From: Verrucomicrobiota bacterium
Lineage (GTDB): Bacteria > Verrucomicrobiota > Verrucomicrobiia > Limisphaerales > UBA11320
NCBI GenBank assembly: GCA_016199985.1
Contig: JACQFQ010000032.1
Span: 62,001-126,000, forward strand
Direction: 5' to 3'
DNA length: 64,000 bases
Shown: positions 1-7,089 of the stretch, one piece after another
How positions within the stretch are numbered: position 1 is the first letter of the stretch
Layout: the number at the start of each line of letters is the position of its first letter
The notes under the pieces: model-generated
What the model was told of the DNA's origin: nothing
Seen by the model: the letters and a program-made list of their open reading frames with translations, nothing else
Database searches by the model: none
Made by a program: the position numbers and the translations under genes

Positions 1-730
1 GCAATTCGTTGAGGGCGCCCTGCGCCTGGATCTTGCCGCCGTAGTAGATCACCACGCGATCGCAGACGTCCTCGACGTCCGACAGGAGATGGCTTGTGAG
101 AAGGACGGTCTTTCCTCGGCGGGCGAGGGCGAGGATGACGTCCTTGACTTCCCGGCAGCCGATGGGATCGAGCCCAGCGGTGGGCTCGTCCAGAATGACG
201 AGCTCAGGATTGTTGATGAGCGCCTGCGCGAGTCCGATCCGCCGCTGCATGCCCTTGGAGAACTCGCCCACCGCGCGTGTGTTGGCCTGGCTGAGCCCGA
301 CCATATCGAGGAGCTCTTGCGAGCGTTTGCGACGTGTTTTGGAATCCAGGTGGAAGAGCTGGCCGAAGAAGTCGAGGGTCTCCTCCGAGTTGAGAAAGCG
401 ATAGAGATACGACTCCTCGGGCAGGTAACCGATGCGCGCCTTGGTCGGAACGTGTCGAGGCGAATGGCCAAATATCTCGATGTGCCCCCGGGTGGGATGC
501 AGCAGGCCGAGGAGCATTTTCACCGTCGTGCTCTTGCCGGAGCCATTGGGTCCGAGCAGTCCGAAAATCTCGCCCCGATGAATCTCGAAGTCGACCTGAT
601 CGACGGCGGTGGCTTTGCGGCGGCCCCAGAAGTCGTTGAAGATTTTTGTCAATCCGCGGACCTTCACCACCGCTTCGCGGGGGGAGGCGTCGGAGGCCTG
701 TGCGGCCGGGCTTTCGGTATGGGAAACCAT
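1..730 (-). CDS. ABC transporter ATP-binding protein (partial, 3' end outside window)
   Basis: This is the nucleotide-binding subunit of an ABC transporter, reading from an ATG at 730 off the left edge; 243 codons are visible and no stop is reached. Visible motifs in order are a Walker A (GPNGSGKST), an ABC signature (GEFSKGMQRR), a Walker B plus D-loop (LVILDEPTAGLDP) and a switch histidine (LLTSHLL). The organisation resembles CcmA/NatA/YxlF-type ATPases that pair with a separate ABC-2 membrane protein, which would be expected just beyond the window. It lies 117 bp downstream of kup on the same strand, so co-transcription is possible. The gap also carries a TAGCGT box (768-773, minus) that could be a separate -10. 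The substrate cannot be told from the sequence. Confidence 0.9.
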   Translation of the reverse strand, partial: MVSHTESPAAQASDASPREAVVKVRGLTKIFNDFWGRRKATAVDQVDFEIHRGEIFGLLGPNGSGKSTTVKMLLGLLHPTRGHIEIFGHSPRHVPTKARIGYLPEESYLYRFLNSEETLDFFGQLFHLDSKTRRKRSQELLDMVGLSQANTRAVGEFSKGMQRRIGLAQALINNPELVILDEPTAGLDPIGCREVKDVILALARRGKTVLLTSHLLSDVEDVCDRVVIYYGGKIQAQGALNEL

Positions 731-847
731 AGGTGTTGTCTACCTGTCGCGTGCCACTGATCTTTAGACGCTAGCAAGGGGACTTTGGCACGGCTACCGA
801 AAATCGAAACGCCGGACTCCCGGGCCGACCCACGCTGAGCGCGCTCG

Positions 848-2722
848 TCAGATCTCCACCTGCATTCCCAGCTCGACGACACGGTTCGCCGGGAGTCGGA
901 AAAACGTGGTGGCCTGCTGGGCGTTCCGCGACATGAACGCGAAGAGCCGCTCACGCCAGAACGCCATCGGAGATCCGTTCGCGGGAAGGATCGTCTCGCG
1001 GCCGAGGAAGAAGGTGGTGTCCATGGGGTTGAACTTCAACCCATGCTCGGCGCAGCGATTCAGCAGCTGCTCCACGTTCGGCTCCTCCATGAACCCGTAG
1101 CGGCCCGTGACCTGGTAGAAGCCTTCAGAAAGCTTGTTCACCGCGAGCCGCAGCTCCGGGCCCGCATAGGCGATTTCCTCCGTGGCGATATGCAGCAGCA
1201 CGGTCCGCTCGTGGATCACTTTGTTGTGTTTCAGGTTGTGCAGCAGCGCCTGGGGCGTTCCCGCCACATTGCCGCAAAGAAACACGGCCGTGCCTTTCAC
1301 GCGCACCGGCGGATTCATTTTCACGTCGTCCAGGAACAGGTCGAGCGGCAGCGCGTCGCGGCTGAGCTTCTCGTAGACGAGCTGGCGTCCGCGTTTCCAG
1401 GTGGACATGAGCAGGTAGACCGTGACGCCCATCGCCAGCGGGAACCATCCGCCCTGACTGAACTTGACGGCGTTGCTGCACATGAACGCGGCCTCGACGA
1501 TGAAGAACACGGCGATGACGACCGCGATCTTCGGCGAGCTCCAGGCCCAGTGCTTCTTCGCGACGACGCCGAGCAGGATGCTCGTGATCATCATGGTCAG
1601 CGTCACCGCGATCCCGTAAGCGGCGGCGAGGTTGTCCGAGGTCTTGAACCCGATCACGAGCCCGATGCAGCAGAGCATCAGCGCCCAGTTCACGGGCGGG
1701 ATGTAGATCTGTCCGCGCTCGGTGCTCGAAGTGTGCAGGATGCTCAAGCGCGGGATGTAGCCCAGCTGGATCCCCTGCATCGTGAGCGAAAACGCGCCTG
1801 AGATCAGGGCCTGCGAGGCGATGACCGCGGCGGCGGTGCTGAGGGCGACGAGGGGGTAGAGGGCCCACTCCGGCGACAGGTGGTAGAAGGGATTGTCCAC
1901 CGCGCCAGGATGCGTGAGCAGGATCGCGCCCTGGCCGAGGTAGTTGAGAACCAGCCCGGGGAACACGGCGAGGAACCAGGCGCGTCGGATCGGCGCGAGG
2001 CCGAAATGGCCCATGTCCGCGTAGAGCGCCTCGGCGCCGGTCACGGCCAGAAAGACGGCGCCGAGCACCAGAAATCCGGTCCACCCGCCGGTCCACAGAA
2101 AATGGAGTCCGTACCAGGGGTTGAGCGCCTTGAGGACCTGGGGGGCCTGGCTGATGCCATAAACGCCGAGCGTGGCCAGGGTGACGAACCAAACGAGCAT
2201 GACGGGCCCGAAAACCTTCCCCACGCCTCCTGTGCCGATGCGCTGAAAGGAGAACAGGACGACCATGATCCCCACGGAGATCGGCACGACCCAATTCTCG
2301 AACTGAGTGGTGGCGACATTGAGTCCTTCCACCGCGCCGAGCACCGTCACCGCGGGGGTGAGCATTCCATCGCCGTACAAGAGCGCGGCGCCAAACACGC
2401 CGAGGATCACCAGGAAGCTGCGCGATTCATTCACGCCTTTGCCGATGGCCAGAACGAGAAGGGCGAGGATGCCGCCTTCGCCCTGGTTGCTCGCGCGCAT
2501 GACGACAGCGAGGTATTTCAGGCAGACGATCAGGACCAGCGACCACACGACCAGCGAGAGGACGCCGAAGAGGTTGTTGGGGGTGAGGGGGATTTTTTGG
2601 GCGCCATTGAAGCACTGTTTGAGCGCATACAAGGGACTGGTGCCGATGTCGCCATAAACAACGCCCAATGCGCCGAGGACCAGACCGAGCCGAGCCGGAG
2701 AGCCCGTCTTGTTGTCATTCAT
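848..2722 (-). CDS. kup: Kup-type potassium uptake transporter
   Basis: This is a K+ uptake permease of the KUP/HAK/KT family, an inner-membrane, proton-coupled importer. The family signature GDIGTSPLYAL sits near residue 25, followed by about twelve hydrophobic segments and a hydrophilic cytoplasmic C-terminal domain of roughly 170 residues. The ATG at 2722 gives 624 residues, close to E. coli Kup (622). A GTG further upstream (2761) is open in frame, but it lies inside a 13-bp hairpin and has no usable ribosome-binding spacing, so it is rejected. The gene is headed by a long leader containing a ydaO-type c-di-AMP riboswitch (2877-3022) and the hairpin (2754-2790). This fits the known role of c-di-AMP in repressing K+ import. 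It is divergent from the NUDIX gene. Confidence 0.95.
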   Translation of the reverse strand: MNDNKTGSPARLGLVLGALGVVYGDIGTSPLYALKQCFNGAQKIPLTPNNLFGVLSLVVWSLVLIVCLKYLAVVMRASNQGEGGILALLVLAIGKGVNESRSFLVILGVFGAALLYGDGMLTPAVTVLGAVEGLNVATTQFENWVVPISVGIMVVLFSFQRIGTGGVGKVFGPVMLVWFVTLATLGVYGISQAPQVLKALNPWYGLHFLWTGGWTGFLVLGAVFLAVTGAEALYADMGHFGLAPIRRAWFLAVFPGLVLNYLGQGAILLTHPGAVDNPFYHLSPEWALYPLVALSTAAAVIASQALISGAFSLTMQGIQLGYIPRLSILHTSSTERGQIYIPPVNWALMLCCIGLVIGFKTSDNLAAAYGIAVTLTMMITSILLGVVAKKHWAWSSPKIAVVIAVFFIVEAAFMCSNAVKFSQGGWFPLAMGVTVYLLMSTWKRGRQLVYEKLSRDALPLDLFLDDVKMNPPVRVKGTAVFLCGNVAGTPQALLHNLKHNKVIHERTVLLHIATEEIAYAGPELRLAVNKLSEGFYQVTGRYGFMEEPNVEQLLNRCAEHGLKFNPMDTTFFLGRETILPANGSPMAFWRERLFAFMSRNAQQATTFFRLPANRVVELGMQVEI

Positions 2723-2753
2723 ATCTCGTCGCGATCCGGGATCGGACCGCTCG

Positions 2754-2790
2754 CCCGCCACCCTCCGCCGCCGGGCGGGAGGGTGGCGGG
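2754..2790 (-). promoter_or_regulatory. Strong leader hairpin between riboswitch and kup (putative expression platform)
   Basis: There is a 13-bp perfect inverted repeat: arm 2754-2766 (CCCGCCACCCTCC on plus) is the reverse complement of arm 2778-2790, with an 11-nt loop. It lies 32 bp upstream of the kup ATG and downstream of the riboswitch aptamer. On the minus strand no U-tract follows, so it is not a textbook intrinsic terminator. It could act as an attenuator, a Rho-related element or an mRNA stabiliser. The position suggests a role in riboswitch output, which is inference. Confidence 0.6.
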
Positions 2791-2876
2791 TGAGCTACCC
2801 GCGCGCCGCAAAGGAGGAATCCGGAGGCGCTCACAAACGGATCGCCTGTGAGGCTTCATAGATCGCTCTTCCAAAA

Positions 2877-3022
2877 GGCCGACGAGGTTAGCTGACGGGC
2901 TGGGCCTTGAAAGTGGCCCCAACAAATCTGCTGTTGGCCCCAGCTCATTCCCATGATCGCTCATGAGAAAAGCATTGGTTCCCCCGCGCCGAGATGTCTG
3001 GATGGGACGTCCCGGCTTAGGC
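2877..3022 (-). promoter_or_regulatory. ydaO/yuaA-type c-di-AMP riboswitch upstream of kup
   Basis: Read on the minus strand, the leader carries the sequence blocks of the ydaO motif in the right order. These are a GCCTAAGCC block (3022-3014), CGGGGGAACCAAT (2986-2974), a GGGGCCAAC/GTTGGGGCC paired region (about 2942-2913), and the near-invariant 3' block CCCGTCAGCTAACCTCGT (2899-2882) followed by GGC, which can pair with the 5' GCC. These blocks match what I know of the B. subtilis and Thermoanaerobacter ydaO aptamers. The class binds c-di-AMP and commonly switches off K+ transporters and cell-wall genes. Placement directly ahead of kup supports the call. Exact ends are approximate; a covariance-model search was not possible here. 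Confidence 0.9.
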
Positions 3023-3042
3023 TGCGACAAAACGCAGGCCAC

Positions 3043-3071
3043 CTCATGGGCCAAGCGGCCGGGTTTGTCAA
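3043..3071 (-). promoter_or_regulatory. Putative promoter of the riboswitch-kup transcript
   Basis: On the minus strand a consensus -35 TTGACA (3071-3066) is followed after 17 bp by CATGAG (3048-3043), a weak -10. The implied transcription start, near 3036, lies just upstream of the first riboswitch block, which is the expected geometry. The weak -10 keeps confidence moderate. An 11-bp perfect hairpin (3089-3099/3103-3113, loop GGA) lies further upstream, between this promoter and the divergent NUDIX gene. Confidence 0.45.
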
Positions 3072-3166
3072 TGTCCCTCGCGCTCCCTGCAGGATCGCGG
3101 GACGCGATCCTGCCCAATCTGGATCGAACTACCTTTCTCAGGACGACTTCGCTATTTTGAACGCCG

Positions 3167-3691
3167 ATGCAACCTTGGCTTTGCTTTTTATTCTGCCCTC
3201 GCTGTGGCGCCCGGCGCCCCGACGCGCCGCAGGCGGGGCCGTTTCGCTGCGGTGGATGCGGGTTTCTCTACTATTTCAACCCCGCGGTCGCCGCAGCCGG
3301 CTTCCTGATCCAGCCCAACGGCCAAGGTCTTTTCATCCGACGAGCCCAAGAGCCGTCGAAGGGCATGCTCGGATTGGCGGGGGGATTCATCGACGTGGGA
3401 GAGACCGCCGAAGAGGCGCTGCGACGCGAGGTCAGGGAGGAGGTGAACCTGGAGCTGGATTCCGTCGACTTCCTCTGCTCACAGCCCAACTCCTACTCGT
3501 ATCGCGATGTGACGTATCCCGTGCTGGACCTTTTTTTCGTCGCCAGCGTGTCCCGGCCCGAGGCCGCCGCCGCGCTGGACGCGGTGGAGAGTTTCTGCTG
3601 GCGCGACCCTCTGAACGTGCGTCCCGAGGAACTCGCCTTCCCCTCGATGCGAGCGGCGGTCCAGGTTTTCCAAGCGCGAGGCCGATCCTGA
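3167..3691 (+). CDS. NUDIX hydrolase with N-terminal zinc ribbon
   Basis: This 174-residue protein likely hydrolyses a nucleoside diphosphate derivative (pyrophosphohydrolase). The N-terminus has two CxxC pairs (CPRC near residue 10 and CGGC near residue 28) forming a zinc ribbon, as in NudC-like and other zinc-ribbon NUDIX proteins. The NUDIX box follows (GFIDVGE ... REVREE), with the catalytic REXXEE core intact. The usual Gly near the end of the box is Asn. At 174 residues it is much shorter than E. coli NudC (257) and lacks its N-terminal domain, so the substrate is uncertain. The start is the ATG at 3167. It is monocistronic, divergent from kup and convergent with ruvB, and no clear terminator follows. 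Confidence 0.85.
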   Translation: MQPWLCFLFCPRCGARRPDAPQAGPFRCGGCGFLYYFNPAVAAAGFLIQPNGQGLFIRRAQEPSKGMLGLAGGFIDVGETAEEALRREVREEVNLELDSVDFLCSQPNSYSYRDVTYPVLDLFFVASVSRPEAAAALDAVESFCWRDPLNVRPEELAFPSMRAAVQVFQARGRS

Positions 3692-3764
3692 AGCTCCCTC
3701 GCCTTGCCGGTGGATGAGCACGGACGTCGGGCTCGGGAGACGCGCGTCCTGGGTCCGACGGTCC

Positions 3765-4787
3765 TTAGATGAGCTCGGGTTGACCGCCGCCGCGACCGCG
3801 CGTGAGGCCGAGCTTTTGATAGGCGCGGTCTGTGGCCACGCGCCCCTGAGGGGTGCGATTGATGTAGCCTTCCATGATGAGGTAGGGCTCGTTCACCTCC
3901 TCCAGCGTGTCCGGCTCCTCGCCGACGGCGACAGCGAGCGAGTTTACGCCCACGGGGCCGCCGCCGAATTTCACCACGATGGTTTCGAGCAGGCGCTTGT
4001 CCATCTCATCGAGGCCATTCTGGTCGATCTCGAGCATGGCGAGCGCGCGATCGGCGATGTCGAGGGTGATTCGTCCGTCGCCGCGCACCTGCGCGTAGTC
4101 CCGAACGCGGCGCAGCAGATTGTTCGCGATGCGGGGCGTGCCGCGGCTCCGACGCGCGATTTCCAAAGCGCCCTGCTCATGGATCTCCACGTTCAGCAAG
4201 CCCGCCGCCCGCGTGACGATTGATTGCAGCTGGTCGGCGTTGTAGTAGTCGAGGCGCTCGCGGACGGGAAATCGGGTGAGCAGCGGCGAGGTCAGCAGGC
4301 CGCTGCGGGTGGTGGCGCCGATCAAAGTGAATCGCGGCAGGTTCAGCCGCACGCTGCGCGCGTTCGGACCCTGGTCGATGATGATATCCAGCTTGAAGTC
4401 CTCCATTGCCGGATAGAGGTACTCCTCGATCGTTTTCTGCAGGCGATGAATCTCATCGATGAAGAGCACATCGCCTTCCTCGAGGTTGGTCAGAAGGCCC
4501 GCAAGATCCCCGGCTTTCTCGATCGTGGGCCCGCTGGTGGCCTTCATGCCGGCGCCCATGGCCTTTGCCAGGATGTTGGCAAGCGTGGTCTTGCCCAGTC
4601 CGGGCGGGCCGCAGAGAAGGATGTGATCCAGGGGATCCTTGCGCCGCTTGGCGGCTTCGACGGCGATTTCGAGGCGCTCCTTGATCTTCGCCTGGCCCGT
4701 GAAGTCGCTGAAGAGCGCCGGACGCAGGGTCACCTCCAGGGCCGGATCCGCCTGCGTCAGGACATCGGTGATAATTCGTTCGGGCAT
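3765..4787 (-). CDS. ruvB: Holliday junction branch migration helicase RuvB
   Basis: RuvB is the AAA+ motor of the RuvABC resolvasome; it drives branch migration of Holliday junctions during recombinational repair. The 340 residues match the family length. Visible are Walker A (GPPGLGKTT), Walker B (DEIH), sensor 1 (GATTRSG), the arginine-finger region and the C-terminal winged helix ([12 protein letters not shown]-like). The ruvA and ruvC genes are not adjacent, so the complex is encoded at scattered loci. The ATG at 4787 gives the usual short N-terminus ahead of [12 protein letters not shown]. It is divergent from the 5024 gene across a 236-bp gap that holds a 9-bp hairpin. Confidence 0.97.
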   Translation of the reverse strand: MPERIITDVLTQADPALEVTLRPALFSDFTGQAKIKERLEIAVEAAKRRKDPLDHILLCGPPGLGKTTLANILAKAMGAGMKATSGPTIEKAGDLAGLLTNLEEGDVLFIDEIHRLQKTIEEYLYPAMEDFKLDIIIDQGPNARSVRLNLPRFTLIGATTRSGLLTSPLLTRFPVRERLDYYNADQLQSIVTRAAGLLNVEIHEQGALEIARRSRGTPRIANNLLRRVRDYAQVRGDGRITLDIADRALAMLEIDQNGLDEMDKRLLETIVVKFGGGPVGVNSLAVAVGEEPDTLEEVNEPYLIMEGYINRTPQGRVATDRAYQKLGLTRGRGGGQPELI

Positions 4788-4986
4788 CGTAATGGGCGAC
4801 GGCAGCGCCGCGGCGACGAGACACTAGGAGCTCCGGCCTGGGACGGCAACTCCGATAGAAAACGGATCCTCCGTTCGTTGATTCGTCCTTCACCCCACTC
4901 CCTGGAGGCTCACGCTCCTGCCAGCGCCAGGTCGCGTCCTTTGAAAACTCATTGCCGGCGCGGCGCGTCGGCATGTGATGAAGTCC

Positions 4987-5007
4987 GGCTAGGGGAAACC
5001 CCTAGCC
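4987..5007. promoter_or_regulatory. Perfect 9-bp inverted repeat in the ruvB/5024 divergent region
   Basis: GGCTAGGGG (4987-4995), loop AAA, CCCCTAGCC (4999-5007). It sits 16 bp before the ATG at 5024 and about 200 bp from the ruvB start. It could be a protein-binding operator, or a 5' leader hairpin that masks the ribosome-binding region of the 5024 gene. No T-tract follows, so a terminator is unlikely. Confidence 0.5.
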
Positions 5008-5023
5008 CCTGTATCGTAGGGAA

Positions 5024-5446
5024 ATGTCGATGGGGACAATTGTCAACGCGGGCTGGAGGGTCCATTGTGTGGGTATCATGAGTCCCGCAACAAATAACCC
5101 TTCGCCCCTCCATAAGCAGCCGCTTCATGCTGGCTCCTCGAGCAGCGTGACGGATCTGTCGGGAGAGTGGATCGGTCATTATCGCGGGCACTTCGATCAG
5201 GTGGTGAAGATCGTTCAGCGTGGCGATCACATCGAGGCGGTGAAGGTTACCGGCGACGACCACGTCCCCGCCGGCGAGGTCACTTTCAGGGCCGACTTGA
5301 AGACCCTCTCAGGCGAGGGACAGGTGGCGGAAAAGGAGTTTCGGAATCCCTGCTTCGTTCCCGGCAAGCTCGTGATCCTGGGCACGGATCGCATCGCGTT
5401 CTCCTGGGAGAATTGCGGCACGGTGGAGTTCAGGAAGGATGACTGA
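5024..5446 (+). CDS. Small beta-rich protein of unknown function
   Basis: I do not recognise this 140-residue protein. The first 40 residues are low-complexity and probably non-conserved. From about residue 44 there is a compact domain that starts LSGEWIGHY and alternates hydrophobic and charged residues, ending with IAFSWENCGTVEF. The pattern suggests a small antiparallel beta-barrel or sandwich, reminiscent of lipocalin-like or heparinase-like folds, but there is no diagnostic motif. Starts at 5024, 5030 or 5078 are possible; 5078 would remove most of the unconserved leader. It is a single gene, divergent from ruvB. Confidence 0.6.
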   Translation: MSMGTIVNAGWRVHCVGIMSPATNNPSPLHKQPLHAGSSSSVTDLSGEWIGHYRGHFDQVVKIVQRGDHIEAVKVTGDDHVPAGEVTFRADLKTLSGEGQVAEKEFRNPCFVPGKLVILGTDRIAFSWENCGTVEFRKDD

Positions 5447-5814
5447 TCGGAGGATTCAGTCCAGGGCGCCAGGTCGGAACGGCGTTGAGCGCGAGTTCGG
5501 TTTTCAATTTGGGGTTCGGTGGGAGAACTCCTGAGGCAGGGCACACATAAACAAACAACAGGCTCGTCGCCATTCGAGGCGAGGCGCGAGCGCTCCTTCC
5601 GAGGAAGGGGATCGTTTCAAAGGGGCAGGCTCAACCACCTGCCCCTTTCTGCTTCGCGCGCCTCCTCTCCATCGAGCCTCTTGATTCGAAGTCTGTTCAA
5701 AGAGGAACGAAGTGAGCAGCTCGTGCTCCGGGGATGGCAAGGAGGGAGCGGGCAACCCCCCATGGTCATCGAAATGGCGTTGCGGCGATGGGCTGAGCGT
5801 GGCAGCCTCGCCGC
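5447..5814. other. Intergenic region with a series of hairpins
   Basis: No gene is seen in these 368 bp. From about 5550 to 5650 several short hairpins follow one another (CGCC/GGCG, GCGC/GCGC, CCTTCC/GGAAGG) and end in the strong stem at 5619-5648. This could be the 3' part of a structured small RNA or only a compound terminator. Comparison by eye with tmRNA, SRP RNA, RNase P RNA and tRNA signatures found no match. Confidence 0.35.
5619..5648 (+). terminator. Strong stem-loop, probable transcription terminator
   Basis: An 11-bp perfect stem: AAAGGGGCAGG (5619-5629) and CCTGCCCCTTT (5638-5648) with an 8-nt loop. The plus strand continues TTTCTGCTTC, a short T-rich tail. It lies 170 bp after the 5024 gene, so it may close that transcript or an unrecognised RNA between the two. 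Confidence 0.65.
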
Positions 5815-6906
5815 ATGCTCTCCCTTTCCGCGCCTAGCATGAATGGGTTTCCTCGCCGACCCCGCCAGAGCGACCCGGTCCGCGACAACGACCACCGACG
5901 CTCGCCCCGACCACCCGGCGGAGGGATCTCGCTCCTCGCCGTCCGTGTTCTCCTGTTCACCGGGCTCGTCCTTGCCCTTTTCCCCGCCTTCCGGGCTGGC
6001 GCCCAGGACCACCCCAAAATCACCCAGACCGGCCTGACGAACGGCGAATTCACCCTGCGCTTCACCTCGCCCTCGGGATTCAATTCCCGGCTCGAGCGCT
6101 CCGCGAACCTCGTCGACTGGAGCGCCGTTTACACCTTCCCCCGCACGGCTGCCAGCCAACTGCACACAGACACGGGGGCTCGATTCGCGTCCCGACTGTT
6201 CTACCGGATCGTGCAGCTCCCTGAAACCAACGCGCTGACGGGGGACCATATTCCAACCACCGAAGGGGATCTGGTGGTCCACCCGGTCAATCATGCGTCA
6301 TTGGTGATGTCTTGGAAGGATCAGATCATCTACGCGGATCCCGTGGGCGGCGCCGATCTCTACAAGAATCTTCCGAAACCCACGCTGATCTTCGTGACCG
6401 ATATCCATCCAGACCACGCTGACAGCGTCACGATCAATGGCATAGGAGGCGCGAACGCCGTTCTTGTGGTCCCGCCCGCGGTGCTCCCGATGCTCTCCTC
6501 CGGACTCGCCGCGGTCTCGCGTGTCATGGCGAACGGCGCGACGCTTTCCGTGGCCGGACTTGGCGTTGAAGCCATCCCCATGTACAACCTCACGCCCGCG
6601 CGACTCCAATATCACACCAAGGGCCGCGGCAACGGCTATATCCTGACCCTCGGCGGGAAGCGGGTCTATCTCAGCGGAGACACGGAGGACATTCAGGAGA
6701 TGCGCAACCTCCAGAACATCGACCTCGCCTTTCTTTGCATGAATCTGCCGTACACCATGGACATCAATCAGGCGGCGAACGTGACGCGCGTGTTCCGTCC
6801 CCGGCGGGTCGTTCCCTACCACTACTCGGACAGCAACGTGACCCAGTTCAAGCAGCTCGTGGGGAGGGATCTCAACATTGAGGTGCTCCTCAGGAAATGG
6901 TACTGA
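5815..6906 (+). CDS. Secreted metallo-beta-lactamase-fold protein (UlaG-like) with verrucomicrobial N-terminal module
   Basis: This 363-residue protein has a long basic N-terminus and a hydrophobic export segment (about residues 40-62), so it is probably secreted or membrane-anchored. Residues about 68-140 form the module LERSANLVDW ... FYRI seen in many verrucomicrobial exported proteins. The remainder resembles the metallo-beta-lactamase superfamily, close to UlaG-type lactonases: HPVNHASLVM, TDIHPDHAD, LSGDTEDI and PYHYSD supply the expected metal ligands. The first glycine of the usual GHA start of the fold is Asn here. The substrate is unknown. The start may be 5815 or 5839; neither has a clear ribosome-binding site. 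A TAGCAT box overlaps the second ATG. Confidence 0.8.
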   Translation: MLSLSAPSMNGFPRRPRQSDPVRDNDHRRSPRPPGGGISLLAVRVLLFTGLVLALFPAFRAGAQDHPKITQTGLTNGEFTLRFTSPSGFNSRLERSANLVDWSAVYTFPRTAASQLHTDTGARFASRLFYRIVQLPETNALTGDHIPTTEGDLVVHPVNHASLVMSWKDQIIYADPVGGADLYKNLPKPTLIFVTDIHPDHADSVTINGIGGANAVLVVPPAVLPMLSSGLAAVSRVMANGATLSVAGLGVEAIPMYNLTPARLQYHTKGRGNGYILTLGGKRVYLSGDTEDIQEMRNLQNIDLAFLCMNLPYTMDINQAANVTRVFRPRRVVPYHYSDSNVTQFKQLVGRDLNIEVLLRKWY

Positions 6907-7089
6907 CCTGTGGGTTTGCCTCGTTGGTTTGTGTAGAGCTCGGTCTTCCGCTCCGGTCCCCGCCCCTACGCGCATCCGTGAAATCCGTGGACAAGCCCGT
7001 CGCTTTGCCCCCTCGCCCCGCTTCAAAACTTCCTCTCGCCACCGGATCCGGCGTTCTTCTATTCTCCGCGGCCTGATTTGGTTCACTGT

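Noticed and set aside
2723-2761. GTG at 2761 as an alternative kup start
   Set aside because: It lies inside a 13-bp hairpin and has no suitable ribosome-binding spacing. Kup-family length fits ATG 2722.
5447-5814. Known small RNA (tmRNA, 6S, SRP, RNase P) in the hairpin-rich gap
   Set aside because: None of the characteristic sequence blocks of these RNAs was found by eye.
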